From contig CAYPFY010000018.1 of the NCBI GenBank assembly GCA_964410105.1, positions 6,666 through 70,665 of the forward strand: a DNA stretch of 64,000 nucleotides, given 5' to 3'. Positions 16,681 to 25,596 of the stretch are shown one piece after another. The notes under the pieces are model-generated. The model had not been told where the DNA came from and made no database searches. It saw only the letters and a list, made by a program, of their open reading frames with translations. The translations under genes and the position numbers were made by a program. The stretch comes from CAYPFY01 sp964410105. GTDB lineage: Bacteria > Bacteroidota > Ignavibacteria > UBA10030 > SZUA-254. Numbering within the stretch: the first letter of the stretch is position 1; every line of letters starts with the position of its first letter.

Positions 16681-17404
16681 GAAGAAAGCGTTTTTCGGCA
16701 CAGGGCTGCCGTACGTCGATGTGAGCGAGATGAAGGGGAAACTGATCGTCATCGAAGGTACCGATGGCGTGGGAAGGTCAACGCATATCGAAGAACTTCG
16801 AAAGTGGCTCGAAATCCGGGGCTACGCCGTTGCAACGACAGGGTGGACCCGGTCGCCTCTGATGGGAGAGGCGATCATCGAGGCGAAATCGGGCCATACT
16901 CTGAATGTGAATACCTACAGTCTCCTGTATGCCGCCGACCTGGCTGACAGACTCGAGAATGAGATCATACCGGCACTGAAAGCGGGGTTCATCGTTCTCG
17001 CCGACCGATATATCTATACGGCCTTCGCACGGTCCATCGTCAGGGGGGCGGACCGGGAATGGATCCACCGGGTCTTCGGATTCTCGCTGGAACCCGATGC
17101 GGTCTTTTACATGAAAATCACCATCGAGAACCTGATTCCTCGTGTTATCAACAGCTCTACCCTGACGAAGAGGTATTGGGAGGAACAGGCCGGGGAGGGG
17201 ATGGATTACTGGGAATCGGGGATGGACCTCAGACTCGGGGGAGATTTTTACGACAGTTTCGTCGAATATCAAAAACGGATTCTGAAGGAATTCACTATCA
17301 TGGCGAAACGCTTCAAATTCATCATCGTCGATGCGTCGAAATCGTTCGACGAGACGAACCGGTTCTTGAAACAGGGGATCACATCGCTCCTGGAACATGA
17401 CTGA
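16670..17404 (+). CDS. Thymidylate-kinase-like P-loop protein 2 with Arg in place of P-loop Lys
   Basis: 244-residue paralogue of the preceding protein. The P-loop reads EGTDGVGRST (29-38), so the invariant lysine that holds the ATP phosphates is Arg36. The LADRYIYTAFAR block (Asp112, Arg113) is identical to its neighbour. The subfamily block GMDLRLGGDFYDSFVEYQ is preceded by an extra acidic/aromatic segment (KRYWEEQAGEGMDYWESG region). The first protein may be catalytic and this one a regulatory or altered-specificity partner, possibly as a heterodimer, given the 11-bp overlap with gene 1 and 8-bp overlap with ppx. Not recognised as any characterised kinase. Confidence 0.72.
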   Translation: MYGKKKAFFGTGLPYVDVSEMKGKLIVIEGTDGVGRSTHIEELRKWLEIRGYAVATTGWTRSPLMGEAIIEAKSGHTLNVNTYSLLYAADLADRLENEIIPALKAGFIVLADRYIYTAFARSIVRGADREWIHRVFGFSLEPDAVFYMKITIENLIPRVINSSTLTKRYWEEQAGEGMDYWESGMDLRLGGDFYDSFVEYQKRILKEFTIMAKRFKFIIVDASKSFDETNRFLKQGITSLLEHD

Positions 17405-19004
17405 TCAGGCGAGGCGTCTTGCGGCGATCGACGTCGGCACGAATTCGATCCACCTCGTCGTCGCCAGCGTCGATCCGAAAAGCAGAAGGTTCAGAATCCT
17501 TGATCGCGAGAAGGAGATCGTGAGACTGGGCAAAGGCCCCGACGACATGAAGCTTTTGTCCGAGAAAGCCATGGAGCGGGGCATCGAGACGCTGAAAAGG
17601 TTCAAGCGTATCGCCGACGCCGCCAGGGCGCCGGTGAGAGCCATCGCCACGAGCGCCGTCAGAGAGGCGGAAAACAGGAAGACGTTCACCCGCCGCGTCA
17701 AGCGGGAGACCGGGATCGATACCGAGATAATCTCCGGGGTGGAAGAGGCCCGGCTGATCTATCTCGGCGTGCTCCAGGCCCTGCCGGTTTTCAATAAGAG
17801 GATCCTGCTCATCGATATCGGGGGGGGAAGCACAGAGTTTCTGGTCGGTAAAAAACAGAGCATTCTTTACGATAACAGCCTGAAGCTGGGCGCGATCCGG
17901 CTGACGGAACGCTTTTTTCATGGGGGAACTGTCCACAAAAAATCTGTCAGCGATTGCCGCAAATACATCAGGGGGTCGCTGAACCCGGTTTCCCGAATGG
18001 TGCGGAAATATCAGCTGGACGCGATCGTCGGCTCCTCCGGCACCATACTGAGCATCGCGAAGATGATCCAGTACGACGAAGACTCGTCGTACCCGACGTC
18101 TCTCAATGCCCAGACGATTTCAAGAAAAAAACTTTTCAGGATCGTCGATGAGATCGTCTCGGCCCGGACCGAGGAGGAGAGATCCGAAATCAAAGGGCTG
18201 GACCCCGCCCGCGCAGATATCATCGTGGCAGGCGCCCTGATACTGGAACAGATTTTTGAGGAGTTCAGGATAGGGGAAATGATCGTTTCTGAGTTCGCCC
18301 TCCGCGAGGGGACGATCTTCGACTCGATAGAGAAGCTGTTTAAACGGGGCAATTATCATAATCTCTACGACATCCGCTACAATAGCGTCCTGGATCTGGC
18401 CGAGAGTTTCCGGTACGAACGGGAGCATTCCCACCGGGTCGCAAAGCTTTCTCTCCAAATCTTCGACCGGACCAAGGAGCTGCATCACCTCGGCGAACCG
18501 GAGCGGGAATACCTGGAAGCCGCGGCCATTCTTCATGAGATAGGACTCTTCCTTTCGCACGAAAACCACCATGTCCATTCCTATTACCTGATCCGGAACG
18601 CTGAGCTTCTCGGGTTCAACGAAAACGAAAAAGAGATCATCGCAAACGTCGCCCGCTACCACCGCAAGGGCCACCCGAGGCCGAAACACGAGGGTTTCGG
18701 CAGATTGTCCGATGGCGATCAAGCGGTTGTCCGTAAGCTCGCATCTATCTTACGCATCGCCGACGGGCTGGATCGCACCCATTCCGGCCGCGTCGCCGGG
18801 CTCCGCTGCACCATTTCAAAAAAAAGGGTGACGATTCGGCCGCGACCGTCAGGCCGCAGCTCCATTGACCTTGAAACATGGGGCGCGAATCGCAAGAAGG
18901 AGCTTTTTGAATCAACATTCGGGACATTGGTAAAAATATCGGCACCCGCGCATAACGGCGTATCCCTCAATTCCAAGAACGGGCGCCAGCGCCCTCACAG
19001 CTGA
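17397..19004 (+). CDS. ppx: Ppx/GppA exopolyphosphatase with C-terminal HD domain
   Basis: Cleaves terminal phosphate from polyphosphate and/or pppGpp. It has 535 residues, near the 500-515 of E. coli Ppx/GppA. The ASKHA ATPase-like core has IDVGTNSIHLVV (about 10-21), the catalytic Glu region VREAENRKTF...ISGVEEARLIYLG, and phosphate loop IDIGGGSTEF. The C-terminal part (about 330-510) is the HD-like helical domain with ERSHRVAK-type helix, AAILHEIGLFLS and NVARYHRKGHPRPKH. It overlaps the second TMK-like gene by 8 bp, so the genes are translationally coupled. Ppx together with CHAD makes polyphosphate turnover the most likely job of this operon. No ppk is visible in the window. Confidence 0.93.
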   Translation: MTDQARRLAAIDVGTNSIHLVVASVDPKSRRFRILDREKEIVRLGKGPDDMKLLSEKAMERGIETLKRFKRIADAARAPVRAIATSAVREAENRKTFTRRVKRETGIDTEIISGVEEARLIYLGVLQALPVFNKRILLIDIGGGSTEFLVGKKQSILYDNSLKLGAIRLTERFFHGGTVHKKSVSDCRKYIRGSLNPVSRMVRKYQLDAIVGSSGTILSIAKMIQYDEDSSYPTSLNAQTISRKKLFRIVDEIVSARTEEERSEIKGLDPARADIIVAGALILEQIFEEFRIGEMIVSEFALREGTIFDSIEKLFKRGNYHNLYDIRYNSVLDLAESFRYEREHSHRVAKLSLQIFDRTKELHHLGEPEREYLEAAAILHEIGLFLSHENHHVHSYYLIRNAELLGFNENEKEIIANVARYHRKGHPRPKHEGFGRLSDGDQAVVRKLASILRIADGLDRTHSGRVAGLRCTISKKRVTIRPRPSGRSSIDLETWGANRKKELFESTFGTLVKISAPAHNGVSLNSKNGRQRPHS

Positions 19005-19032
19005 GCTGCTGAGATTAATCGTCGGCCGAGGA

Positions 19033-19401
19033 ATGAAGGCAAGAGAAATACGGTGGCTGGAACAACCAAGGAGGCACGATTATCCTTCTGCATTGTCCTT
19101 CCTGAGCCTCCTCTACGACGAGGAACATTCGAAGAAACTGATTACGAGGCTCAAGGCAGCTCCTATCTCCCATTTCAAGGCGAAGGATATCTTCAGGGCG
19201 TCCTCTCTGTCCCTGCTTGGCATCAGCAACTATCATGTCAAAAAAGACAAAGCCAAAATCAAACAGGGGATCAAACTTTCTCCGCTGCTCCTGGTGAGAA
19301 ACGCGCCCGACGGGAAGGTGATTATCGCCGACGGCTATCACCGACTCTGCGCCGTCTATTCAATCGATGAGGATGCATTGATCCCCTGCAAGATTGTCTG
19401 A
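19033..19401 (+). CDS. ParB/sulfiredoxin-like fold protein
   Basis: 122-residue protein of unknown function. Its second half has the ParB/Srx-type pattern: KLSPLLLVRN, then IIADGYHRLCAVYSI, then PCKIV, where DGYHR parallels the ParB motif GEHRxxA. Proteins of this fold include partition CTPases, sulfiredoxin and several kinases or toxins. The first half is helical and basic. It starts 28 bp after ppx in the same orientation and closes the polyphosphate run. GAGGA lies too close to the ATG to be an ideal ribosome site. The following 230 bp to the acetyltransferase contain no gene I can support. Confidence 0.7.
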   Translation: MKAREIRWLEQPRRHDYPSALSFLSLLYDEEHSKKLITRLKAAPISHFKAKDIFRASSLSLLGISNYHVKKDKAKIKQGIKLSPLLLVRNAPDGKVIIADGYHRLCAVYSIDEDALIPCKIV

Positions 19402-19631
19402 CTTTCCGGTAGATCCCCGGTCTCTGACGGATCCTCTGCCATTTCACAGAGTCGGACATCGTTGAGATCACGTGAATCAATGCGCTGGAGAATTACTACA
19501 CTCTGGTCAAGCTCGCCCTCGAGATCGACCCGGACGGGCCGTGCTTGATCTCCGAGCACGAGTTTGCATGATTTTGAGCCCCAGACACGGGCTCCCGCCA
19601 GAGATCTCAGCGGGGAGAGGAAATAGACCCG

Positions 19632-20207
19632 ATGCCGTTTGACCTCCAACCCGTTTTGAAAGGCCACCTCCTCCTGCTGAGGCCCCTGCGGCCTGAGGAT
19701 TTTGAGGATCTCTACGGCGTCGCGGCAGATCCGCTTATCTGGGAACAACACCCCGAAAGAAACCGCTTTGAAAAGGAAGTTTTCCTGAAATTCTTCCGGG
19801 AGGCTCTGGAATCTGGAGGAGCGTTTCTCGTCAAGGATGCCAAAGACAACAGGGTCATCGGATCTTCGAGATATTTCGGCTACGACGATCCCAGAAGCGA
19901 AATCGAAATTGGCTGGACTTTCCTTGCAAGGTCCCACTGGGGCGGAGCGTACAATCGGGAGATGAAGGAGCTCATGCTGACTCACGCCTTCAGATTCGTC
20001 GAAAACGTGATTTTCGTTGTCGGCACGGGGAACACCCGCTCTCAGAGGGCTGTGGAAAAGATAGGGGGGATACGCGCCGGTATGAGGCGAAATGCGGCGG
20101 GCGGCGACAGTGTCATCTACCGGATCACCCGTGAACAATTCAGACGGGAAGGGGCCGGCAAAAGCAGCAGAGAGAACAAGCCTTCGTCAACCGGGAAGAC
20201 AAAGTAG
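19632..20207 (+). CDS. GNAT-family N-acetyltransferase (RimJ/RimL type)
   Basis: Cytosolic acetyl-CoA-dependent N-acetyltransferase of 191 residues. It opens with LKGHLLLLRPLRPEDFEDLY, contains the motif VIGSSRYFGYDD and EIEIGWTFLARSHWGGAYNREMK (acetyl-CoA-binding motif A region), and then NTRSQRAVEKIGG, typical of the RimJ/RimL group that acetylates protein N-termini or antibiotics. The lysine/serine-rich C-terminal tail is dispensable-looking. GGGGAGAGGAA lies just upstream of the ATG and is a fair ribosome site. Substrate unknown. Confidence 0.85.
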   Translation: MPFDLQPVLKGHLLLLRPLRPEDFEDLYGVAADPLIWEQHPERNRFEKEVFLKFFREALESGGAFLVKDAKDNRVIGSSRYFGYDDPRSEIEIGWTFLARSHWGGAYNREMKELMLTHAFRFVENVIFVVGTGNTRSQRAVEKIGGIRAGMRRNAAGGDSVIYRITREQFRREGAGKSSRENKPSSTGKTK

Positions 20208-20228
20208 AGCGTTCCGCGTCCCGATACG

Positions 20229-20393
20229 TCAGAAAGCGAATCAATCCAGCCTCAATTGCGCTACGCGCTTCTCGGCGAGCTCTGCAAAGACGTAGACGGA
20301 GCGAAGGCGAAGGCAAATTTTCAGCTCGCCTATTCCTTGGCCCGGCGTCAGGCCGATAAGCAGATTCTGAGGGAAAAGATGGGGAAGCCGTAA
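20229..20393 (+). pseudogene. Fragment resembling the C-terminus of an ECF sigma factor (DUF6596 type)
   Basis: In one frame these bases read RYALLGELCKDVDGAKAKANFQLA followed by SLARRQADKQILREKM and a TAA at 20391-20393. This matches the order of the helical tail of the sigma factor at 53.3-54.6 kb (ARADFCRRLGNRAEARRSYEKA; LTRQEPERRFLERRL). No start codon, sigma2 or sigma4 region precedes it, so it looks like a decayed remnant. The resemblance was judged by eye. Confidence 0.4.
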
Positions 20394-20429
20394 GCTGGGT
20401 GTCCGGTGGCGATGATGCCGGGAGGATTC

Positions 20430-20933
20430 TCATTCCTTCCAGTCACGATATGAAATGTACGCCGGGATGGGGGGCGTGTTCCTCTCCCGCCTCTCGACCT
20501 GCTCGTAAAGCCACTGGTACCACTCGAAATAGGTCTGTCTGTTGCTCGCGAGACGGATTTCCTCAAGATATTTTTTCAACTTTTTCCCCGACAGGACGAT
20601 GATCCCGCTGAAAAAATCCTCGACCATTCGGATATCCATGTCCCGCCTGTACACAAGTATTCCGAGGCTCTCGAACGTACCGAACAGGACGAGTATGCTC
20701 GCCATCTTGTCCCCTAGGCGTTCCTCGATCTCCCTCTTCGACAAACCCTCCGGGAGGTGAAAGACGATATCGACGGCGCTGAGGAATGCGGGGGTCTGGA
20801 ATGAATGGAGCATCTGGAGCGCAGACTCCCTCGCCCGCTGCTTATTGGACTGCCGCAATTGGAGAATCGCAAAAATCACCCCCGCGAAAATGGAGCTCGT
20901 GGTAATTATCGATAGAAATATTGTGATCGGCAT
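20430..20933 (-). CDS. Membrane-anchored DUF4760-like protein
   Basis: 167 residues: one N-terminal hydrophobic segment (about 3-25, IFLSIITTSSIFAGVIFAILQL), then a basic stop-transfer stretch (RQSNKQRARES) and a cytosolic helical domain. DUF4760-type hallmarks appear: a membrane helix, ESALQMLHSFQTPAF, a central FGTFESLGILVYRRDMDIRMVEDFFSG block and FEWYQWLYEQVER near the end. Function of the family is unknown. It converges with the sigma-like fragment and is followed upstream by about 100 bp of non-coding DNA before the serine hydrolase. Confidence 0.65.
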   Translation of the reverse strand: MPITIFLSIITTSSIFAGVIFAILQLRQSNKQRARESALQMLHSFQTPAFLSAVDIVFHLPEGLSKREIEERLGDKMASILVLFGTFESLGILVYRRDMDIRMVEDFFSGIIVLSGKKLKKYLEEIRLASNRQTYFEWYQWLYEQVERRERNTPPIPAYISYRDWKE

Positions 20934-21039
20934 GCAAGAGTACGTTTTTGTTGGGCGCTCGTGGGCTGACCTATGATTCTACGCCTGAAATTCCGGAAAA
21001 GCAAATCGTCGATCTTGACCTGATCGAAGGACGTCGAGC

Positions 21040-22629
21040 CTATTTGATCCGCTCGGCTATAGTGACATCGCCTCCCCTGGTGATTCTGAGCTTGCTCACC
21101 CGCCCGCTGGCGTCGCGGATGAATGTGAAAACTGCGTCAACTGATTTTGCGAAAAAATCCGTCGGGGACATTGGGAACAGTTCTATTCTTGTCCTTCCCG
21201 CACGAACGAGTCCGTCCCCTTCCCTCAGGATCGAAAATGGCTCATTTTTTCCCGCCCGGTATTGACCCGCAAATTCCTGAAGCGCGCCCGGTTCGAGCTT
21301 CACCTCGGTATGAGCCCCTTCCTTCCGACGTCCCAACCACTCGCGTGCCGCGCTGTACGCTTGGAGTTCCCGATCGTACGTGTACCCCCTTCCCTGCGTT
21401 TCGAGATCCTGGATCTCCGCAGCAAGCTCCTTCTCCCCGAGCCGCCAGTCAGGTTCAGGGAGCCTGACTCCAAGAGCGTTTTCAAACACAAAGAGCCGAA
21501 GGAAACCGCATGCGAAGACGGAGCGTGTTATATCTCCGAGCGCGAGCTTGAATGGGGAGCTTAGCGCGTCACTGTTGGCCAGCAGGATCAACGTGATGTG
21601 CTTTTCCGGTACCTTCACTATGAGCGATGAGTAAAGGTCCGGGAGGTTTCCATTGTGCCAGATGAGCCTCAGTCCGCGATACTTCTGCGTAAACCATCCG
21701 TAACCGTACGGGAGCGTGTCTCCCTTGGTGGATACTGCCGGAGTCCACATCAGTTCCTGAGTTTCCTTCCTGAGAAAGAGATGACTATCCAGGGCGGCAT
21801 CGTATTTTGCCAGGTCGACGACGCTTGAGACGATGCCGTTCGAGGGACCAAGGCCGCGGCGGTAGTCCGAGGTCTGGACGATTTCACCGTCCCCGTACAG
21901 CCGGTATGATTTCGCCATTCGGCGCAGGGCTTCAACATAGTTTTTCTCATTGTCGGCTCCGAGGAGCTGAATCATGGCCATATGATTGGCGTCGGGATCA
22001 TCCAGGTCGTTCCCGGGCGATGTATCTGCCGTTTTAAGTTTTTGAAGTATGTTTTCGGAAAGCAGGAGACGATATCTTTTCCCCGAGCCTTTCACAATGA
22101 CATCGAACAGGTTTTCAAATATATCACCATTGTATTCGTAATGCTCTCCGGGCACATCCCCTTCGGATGTGTGTGTCAAAACATGCCTGACTTTGACGAG
22201 GTCGCTCTTGTACTGGTCCGAATACTTCGACATCGGATCGTCGAGGCTCACTTTCCCGCTTTCCACCAGCTGCATCAGGAGAGTTGCCCCGAATGTTTTT
22301 GAAACGGAGGCGATCTGGTAGGGTGTCGCTGGTGTCGCTTCGGTTTTCTTATAGTCGGCGTATCCGAATCCCTTGGCCCAGACAAGGCGCTGATCCTTGA
22401 CAATCCCAGCCGAGATTCCGGGAATCTTGAGCAATTCCTGAAAGAATCGAATTTGGGACTCGAATCGTGTGATACGCTCGTGGTCGGGTGAACTGAGTGT
22501 GTCGTCCGTTAAGCCGGATGGACTGGTTTGTATGACCTGGTGGTGAAGAGCACTGGAATTCTCACCGGCTTCTCTCTCGGTTGGTGAGAGTGAGATGAGC
22601 GCAAAGGCAAGGAGGAGGGTTTGCTTCAC
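21040..22629 (-). CDS. Class C beta-lactamase-related serine hydrolase
   Basis: Predicted secreted or periplasmic serine hydrolase of the beta-lactamase/DD-peptidase/esterase superfamily, about 529 residues. A GTG start at 22629 gives a signal peptide (VKQTLLLAFALISL). Catalytic Ser-x-x-Lys is in ASVSKTFG, a Tyr-x-Asn-type motif in HYEYNGD, and the third motif is IWHNGNLP in place of KTG. The C-terminal roughly 150 residues form an extra domain seen in esterase-like members. An open frame extends to 22893 but overlaps the divergent kinase and lacks homology-like content. Antibiotic hydrolysis is unlikely; peptidase or esterase action is more probable. Confidence 0.82.
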   Translation of the reverse strand: MKQTLLLAFALISLSPTEREAGENSSALHHQVIQTSPSGLTDDTLSSPDHERITRFESQIRFFQELLKIPGISAGIVKDQRLVWAKGFGYADYKKTEATPATPYQIASVSKTFGATLLMQLVESGKVSLDDPMSKYSDQYKSDLVKVRHVLTHTSEGDVPGEHYEYNGDIFENLFDVIVKGSGKRYRLLLSENILQKLKTADTSPGNDLDDPDANHMAMIQLLGADNEKNYVEALRRMAKSYRLYGDGEIVQTSDYRRGLGPSNGIVSSVVDLAKYDAALDSHLFLRKETQELMWTPAVSTKGDTLPYGYGWFTQKYRGLRLIWHNGNLPDLYSSLIVKVPEKHITLILLANSDALSSPFKLALGDITRSVFACGFLRLFVFENALGVRLPEPDWRLGEKELAAEIQDLETQGRGYTYDRELQAYSAAREWLGRRKEGAHTEVKLEPGALQEFAGQYRAGKNEPFSILREGDGLVRAGRTRIELFPMSPTDFFAKSVDAVFTFIRDASGRVSKLRITRGGDVTIAERIK

Positions 22630-22876
22630 GGCATTTTTCCGGCTGAATGTGCACGACAGGGACCGTCGATTATACGTCAAATCCCTTCCGATGTTTTTAC
22701 CGATCGGCCGACTGCCCAGGTGCCATAACATGGTGAACGGTGAGGACGGACGGATCAATACTGGGGCGTTTTTGAATGAATAACTTGTATTCCCATCCCG
22801 GCGTTGCAGCCGCCGGACGGGCCCCGAATTCTTCTGCGATTGGGAATGAACTGAATTATAGCTATTTTGCTGCCCT

Positions 22877-25570
22877 ATGATCGGCTCGATCATTTCTCAT
22901 TACAAAATAGTGGAGAAACTCGGCGAGGGCGGCATGGGGGTCGTCTATAAGGCCGAAGATACGAAGCTCGACCGGCCGGTGGCTCTGAAATTTCTGCCGG
23001 AACAGCTCGCCGCCTCCCCTCAGGACAAAGCCCGGTTCATTCAGGAGGCGAAGGCGGCTTCCTCCCTCAACCACCCCAACGTCTGTACGATCCATGATAT
23101 ACAGGAACATGAGGGGCGTCTGTTCATCGTGATGGAATTTGTGGACGGGCAAACTCTGCGCGAAAAACTTCCCGCCATGAATCAGGGAAAGGCGATCGAT
23201 GTTTCCGTCCAGATCGCCGAGGGTCTTGCCGCCGCCCACGAGAAAGGTATCGTGCACCGGGATATCAAGCCCGAGAACGTCATGATACGCAAGGACGGCA
23301 TCGTCCAGATCATGGACTTCGGCCTCGCAAAGCTGCGTTCCGTGAACAGCAAGATCTCACGGTTGACCCAGGAGGGCAGCACCGTGGGCACTGCGGGATA
23401 TATGTCCCCGGAACAGGTGCAAGGCCAGGACGCCGACCACCGGTCGGACATTTTCTCCCTGGGCGTCATGATGTACGAACTGTTGACGGGGGAATTACCC
23501 TTCAAAGGGGTGCACCAGACTGCCCTTACCTACGAAATTGTCAACGTCGATGCAGTTCCGATGAGTACGATCAAACCGGAAATCGATCCGGAACTTGACA
23601 GGATCGTGCTGGAATGCCTTCAAAAAGACCCCGATGAACGATACAACGCCGCCAAGGATATCGCGAAGGATTTGAAGAGGTTTAAGCGCGAGTCGGGCCG
23701 ATCGAGAATCTCACGCGCCATCCCGGCTCAGATCCCGCAGCGTACTCACGCGGCGCTGCGAACCACGCCTCACGTGGGTGAAGCAAGTCAATCGAAATGG
23801 TTTTTGAGATCTTCGTTTTCACCCCTCATCGCGTTCATCGCCGGCGCAGTGATCGTGGGACTCATCTGGCATCCGTGGACCGTCAGCGGACCGCCTGCTT
23901 CCCCCGTCATTCGATCGACGATTCATCTGCCCGACAGCACGCAGATCCCCATAGGGTTGTCGGGAACAGGCATCTCGCCGGATGGAAGATTCATGTCGTT
24001 CATCGCGCAGTCCGGGACCGGATCAAAGCTCCTGCTGCGGGCTTCCGACCGGGAAGTTTTCGAACCCGTCAATGGGGCCGAGAACTCAGGCATAGCGTCG
24101 ATGTATCACACGTTCTCACCCGACGGCGAGTGGGTAGCTTTCAATCCGGGCCCCACGGTAAGAAAGGCCTCCGTTTTCGGCGGCGCCTCTGTGATGGTCT
24201 GTGACGTCGGCGGACAGCCGAGGGGCCTCTGGTGGGGGAGTGACAGAAATATCTATATCGGGCATATAAGCAGCGGGGTTAAACGCGTGAGCGAGGAGGG
24301 CGGCAACGCGGTGCCCGTGACGACGCTCGACTCCGCTTCGGGTGAAATCAGTCACAGGTTTCCGGAACTTCTGCCCGACGGAAAGAGCGTTCTGTTTACG
24401 ATCAAGTTCAGCACCATCAGGACTTTCGACGAGGCGGCGATCGCGGTTTACGATATGAAAAGCGGTTTGAAAAAAATCCTTATCCGCGGGGGTACGTATG
24501 CACGATATGTCCCGACGGGCCACATAATCTACGGCCGCGGAGATCATCTTTATGCGGTCCCGTTCGATCTTGAAAGGCTCGAGGTGACCGGACCGCCCAA
24601 GCAACTCTTTTACGGGGGCTGGACGAACCCTTTTTCCGGCGATGTCAGCCTCTCGTTCTCCGACCAGGGAACTCTGCTGTATGTCCCGCGAGGCGCGGAA
24701 GCATATGCCGTCGCCCGCCTTAATTGGCTGGACCCCCGGGGGCAGATGACTCCCCTCCTCGATACGGCAAACGCCTACTTTTCCGCGCAGATTTCACCCG
24801 ACGGGGGGAAAATTGCTCTGCATGTCCAGGCCGCGAATGACGACATCTGGTTGTATCACATCGGGAGGAAGAGCCTCTCCCGGCTGACGTTCGGCGGAGG
24901 GAACAGCGGCTTTCCTGTCTGGAGTCCGGACGGCCGGTACGTGTACTACAATTCGGAGCGCGGAACCAGCACAAATATCTACCGGAGAGCGTGGGACGGT
25001 TCAGGGAGCGAGGAAAAAATGACATCGGGAAACTTCACTCAGCTTCCAAGATCCATTTCGGCCGATGGGAAGTTTCTGGCCTATATCCAGAACGGAGATA
25101 TCTGGTTGCTTTCGCTGGACGGGAGCAGGAAGACCATGCCCTTCTTCGAATCTCCCGCGAGCGAGACAGACCCGGTCTTTTCGCCGGATGGCCACTACCT
25201 TGCGTACGAAACCAATGAATCGGGCAAGTATGAGGTCGTCATCGTCCCGTTTCCCTCCCGGGCCGGGAAATGGCAGATTTCCTCAGGCGGGGGGTTGAGT
25301 CCCCTTTGGTCCCCGTCAGGCACAAAGGTGTATTTTACCCAGGGCTCAACGATCTATTCGGTGGATATCAAGCCAGGAAACGCATTCGACTACTCTGCCC
25401 CGAGAAAGTTTCTTGAAATCCCGCCCGCGGGGGCTTTCGTGGTGGACATTTCAAGGGACGGGAAGAAATTCGCATTGATTACCTTTCCCTACAAGGATTT
25501 GAACTCGTCGGAATTTACGCTGGTCACCGGATGGTTTCAGGAAGTGAAAAATGCGTTTGCCACAAGGTGA
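22877..25570 (+). CDS. Membrane Ser/Thr protein kinase with extracytoplasmic beta-propeller
   Basis: 897-residue PknB-like kinase. The cytosolic Hanks-type domain has the Gly-rich loop LGEGGMGVVYKAED (15-28), VALKFL with the ATP-binding Lys, HRDIKPENVM (about 126), DFGLAKL (about 147) and the GTAGYMSPEQ activation segment. A single membrane helix lies at about 314-332 (LIAFIAGAVIVGLIW). It is followed by about 560 residues of WD40/TolB-like (PD40) propeller: repeated SPDGRFMSF, SPDGEWVAF, SPDGGKIAL, SPDGRYVYY and SPDGHYLAY. The propeller should sit in the periplasm as a sensor or scaffold. This architecture is known from Acidobacteria, Planctomycetes and FCB bacteria. It diverges from the serine hydrolase gene. 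Confidence 0.93.
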   Translation: MIGSIISHYKIVEKLGEGGMGVVYKAEDTKLDRPVALKFLPEQLAASPQDKARFIQEAKAASSLNHPNVCTIHDIQEHEGRLFIVMEFVDGQTLREKLPAMNQGKAIDVSVQIAEGLAAAHEKGIVHRDIKPENVMIRKDGIVQIMDFGLAKLRSVNSKISRLTQEGSTVGTAGYMSPEQVQGQDADHRSDIFSLGVMMYELLTGELPFKGVHQTALTYEIVNVDAVPMSTIKPEIDPELDRIVLECLQKDPDERYNAAKDIAKDLKRFKRESGRSRISRAIPAQIPQRTHAALRTTPHVGEASQSKWFLRSSFSPLIAFIAGAVIVGLIWHPWTVSGPPASPVIRSTIHLPDSTQIPIGLSGTGISPDGRFMSFIAQSGTGSKLLLRASDREVFEPVNGAENSGIASMYHTFSPDGEWVAFNPGPTVRKASVFGGASVMVCDVGGQPRGLWWGSDRNIYIGHISSGVKRVSEEGGNAVPVTTLDSASGEISHRFPELLPDGKSVLFTIKFSTIRTFDEAAIAVYDMKSGLKKILIRGGTYARYVPTGHIIYGRGDHLYAVPFDLERLEVTGPPKQLFYGGWTNPFSGDVSLSFSDQGTLLYVPRGAEAYAVARLNWLDPRGQMTPLLDTANAYFSAQISPDGGKIALHVQAANDDIWLYHIGRKSLSRLTFGGGNSGFPVWSPDGRYVYYNSERGTSTNIYRRAWDGSGSEEKMTSGNFTQLPRSISADGKFLAYIQNGDIWLLSLDGSRKTMPFFESPASETDPVFSPDGHYLAYETNESGKYEVVIVPFPSRAGKWQISSGGGLSPLWSPSGTKVYFTQGSTIYSVDIKPGNAFDYSAPRKFLEIPPAGAFVVDISRDGKKFALITFPYKDLNSSEFTLVTGWFQEVKNAFATR

Positions 25571-25596
25571 TTTTCCCGCGAGTATCCCCCGAGTCG

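Noticed and set aside
19356..20138. 260-codon minus-strand frame opposite the acetyltransferase
   Set aside because: Mostly antisense to a clear GNAT gene; composition typical of a shadow in GC-rich DNA. The part outside the GNAT gene has no motif I could name.
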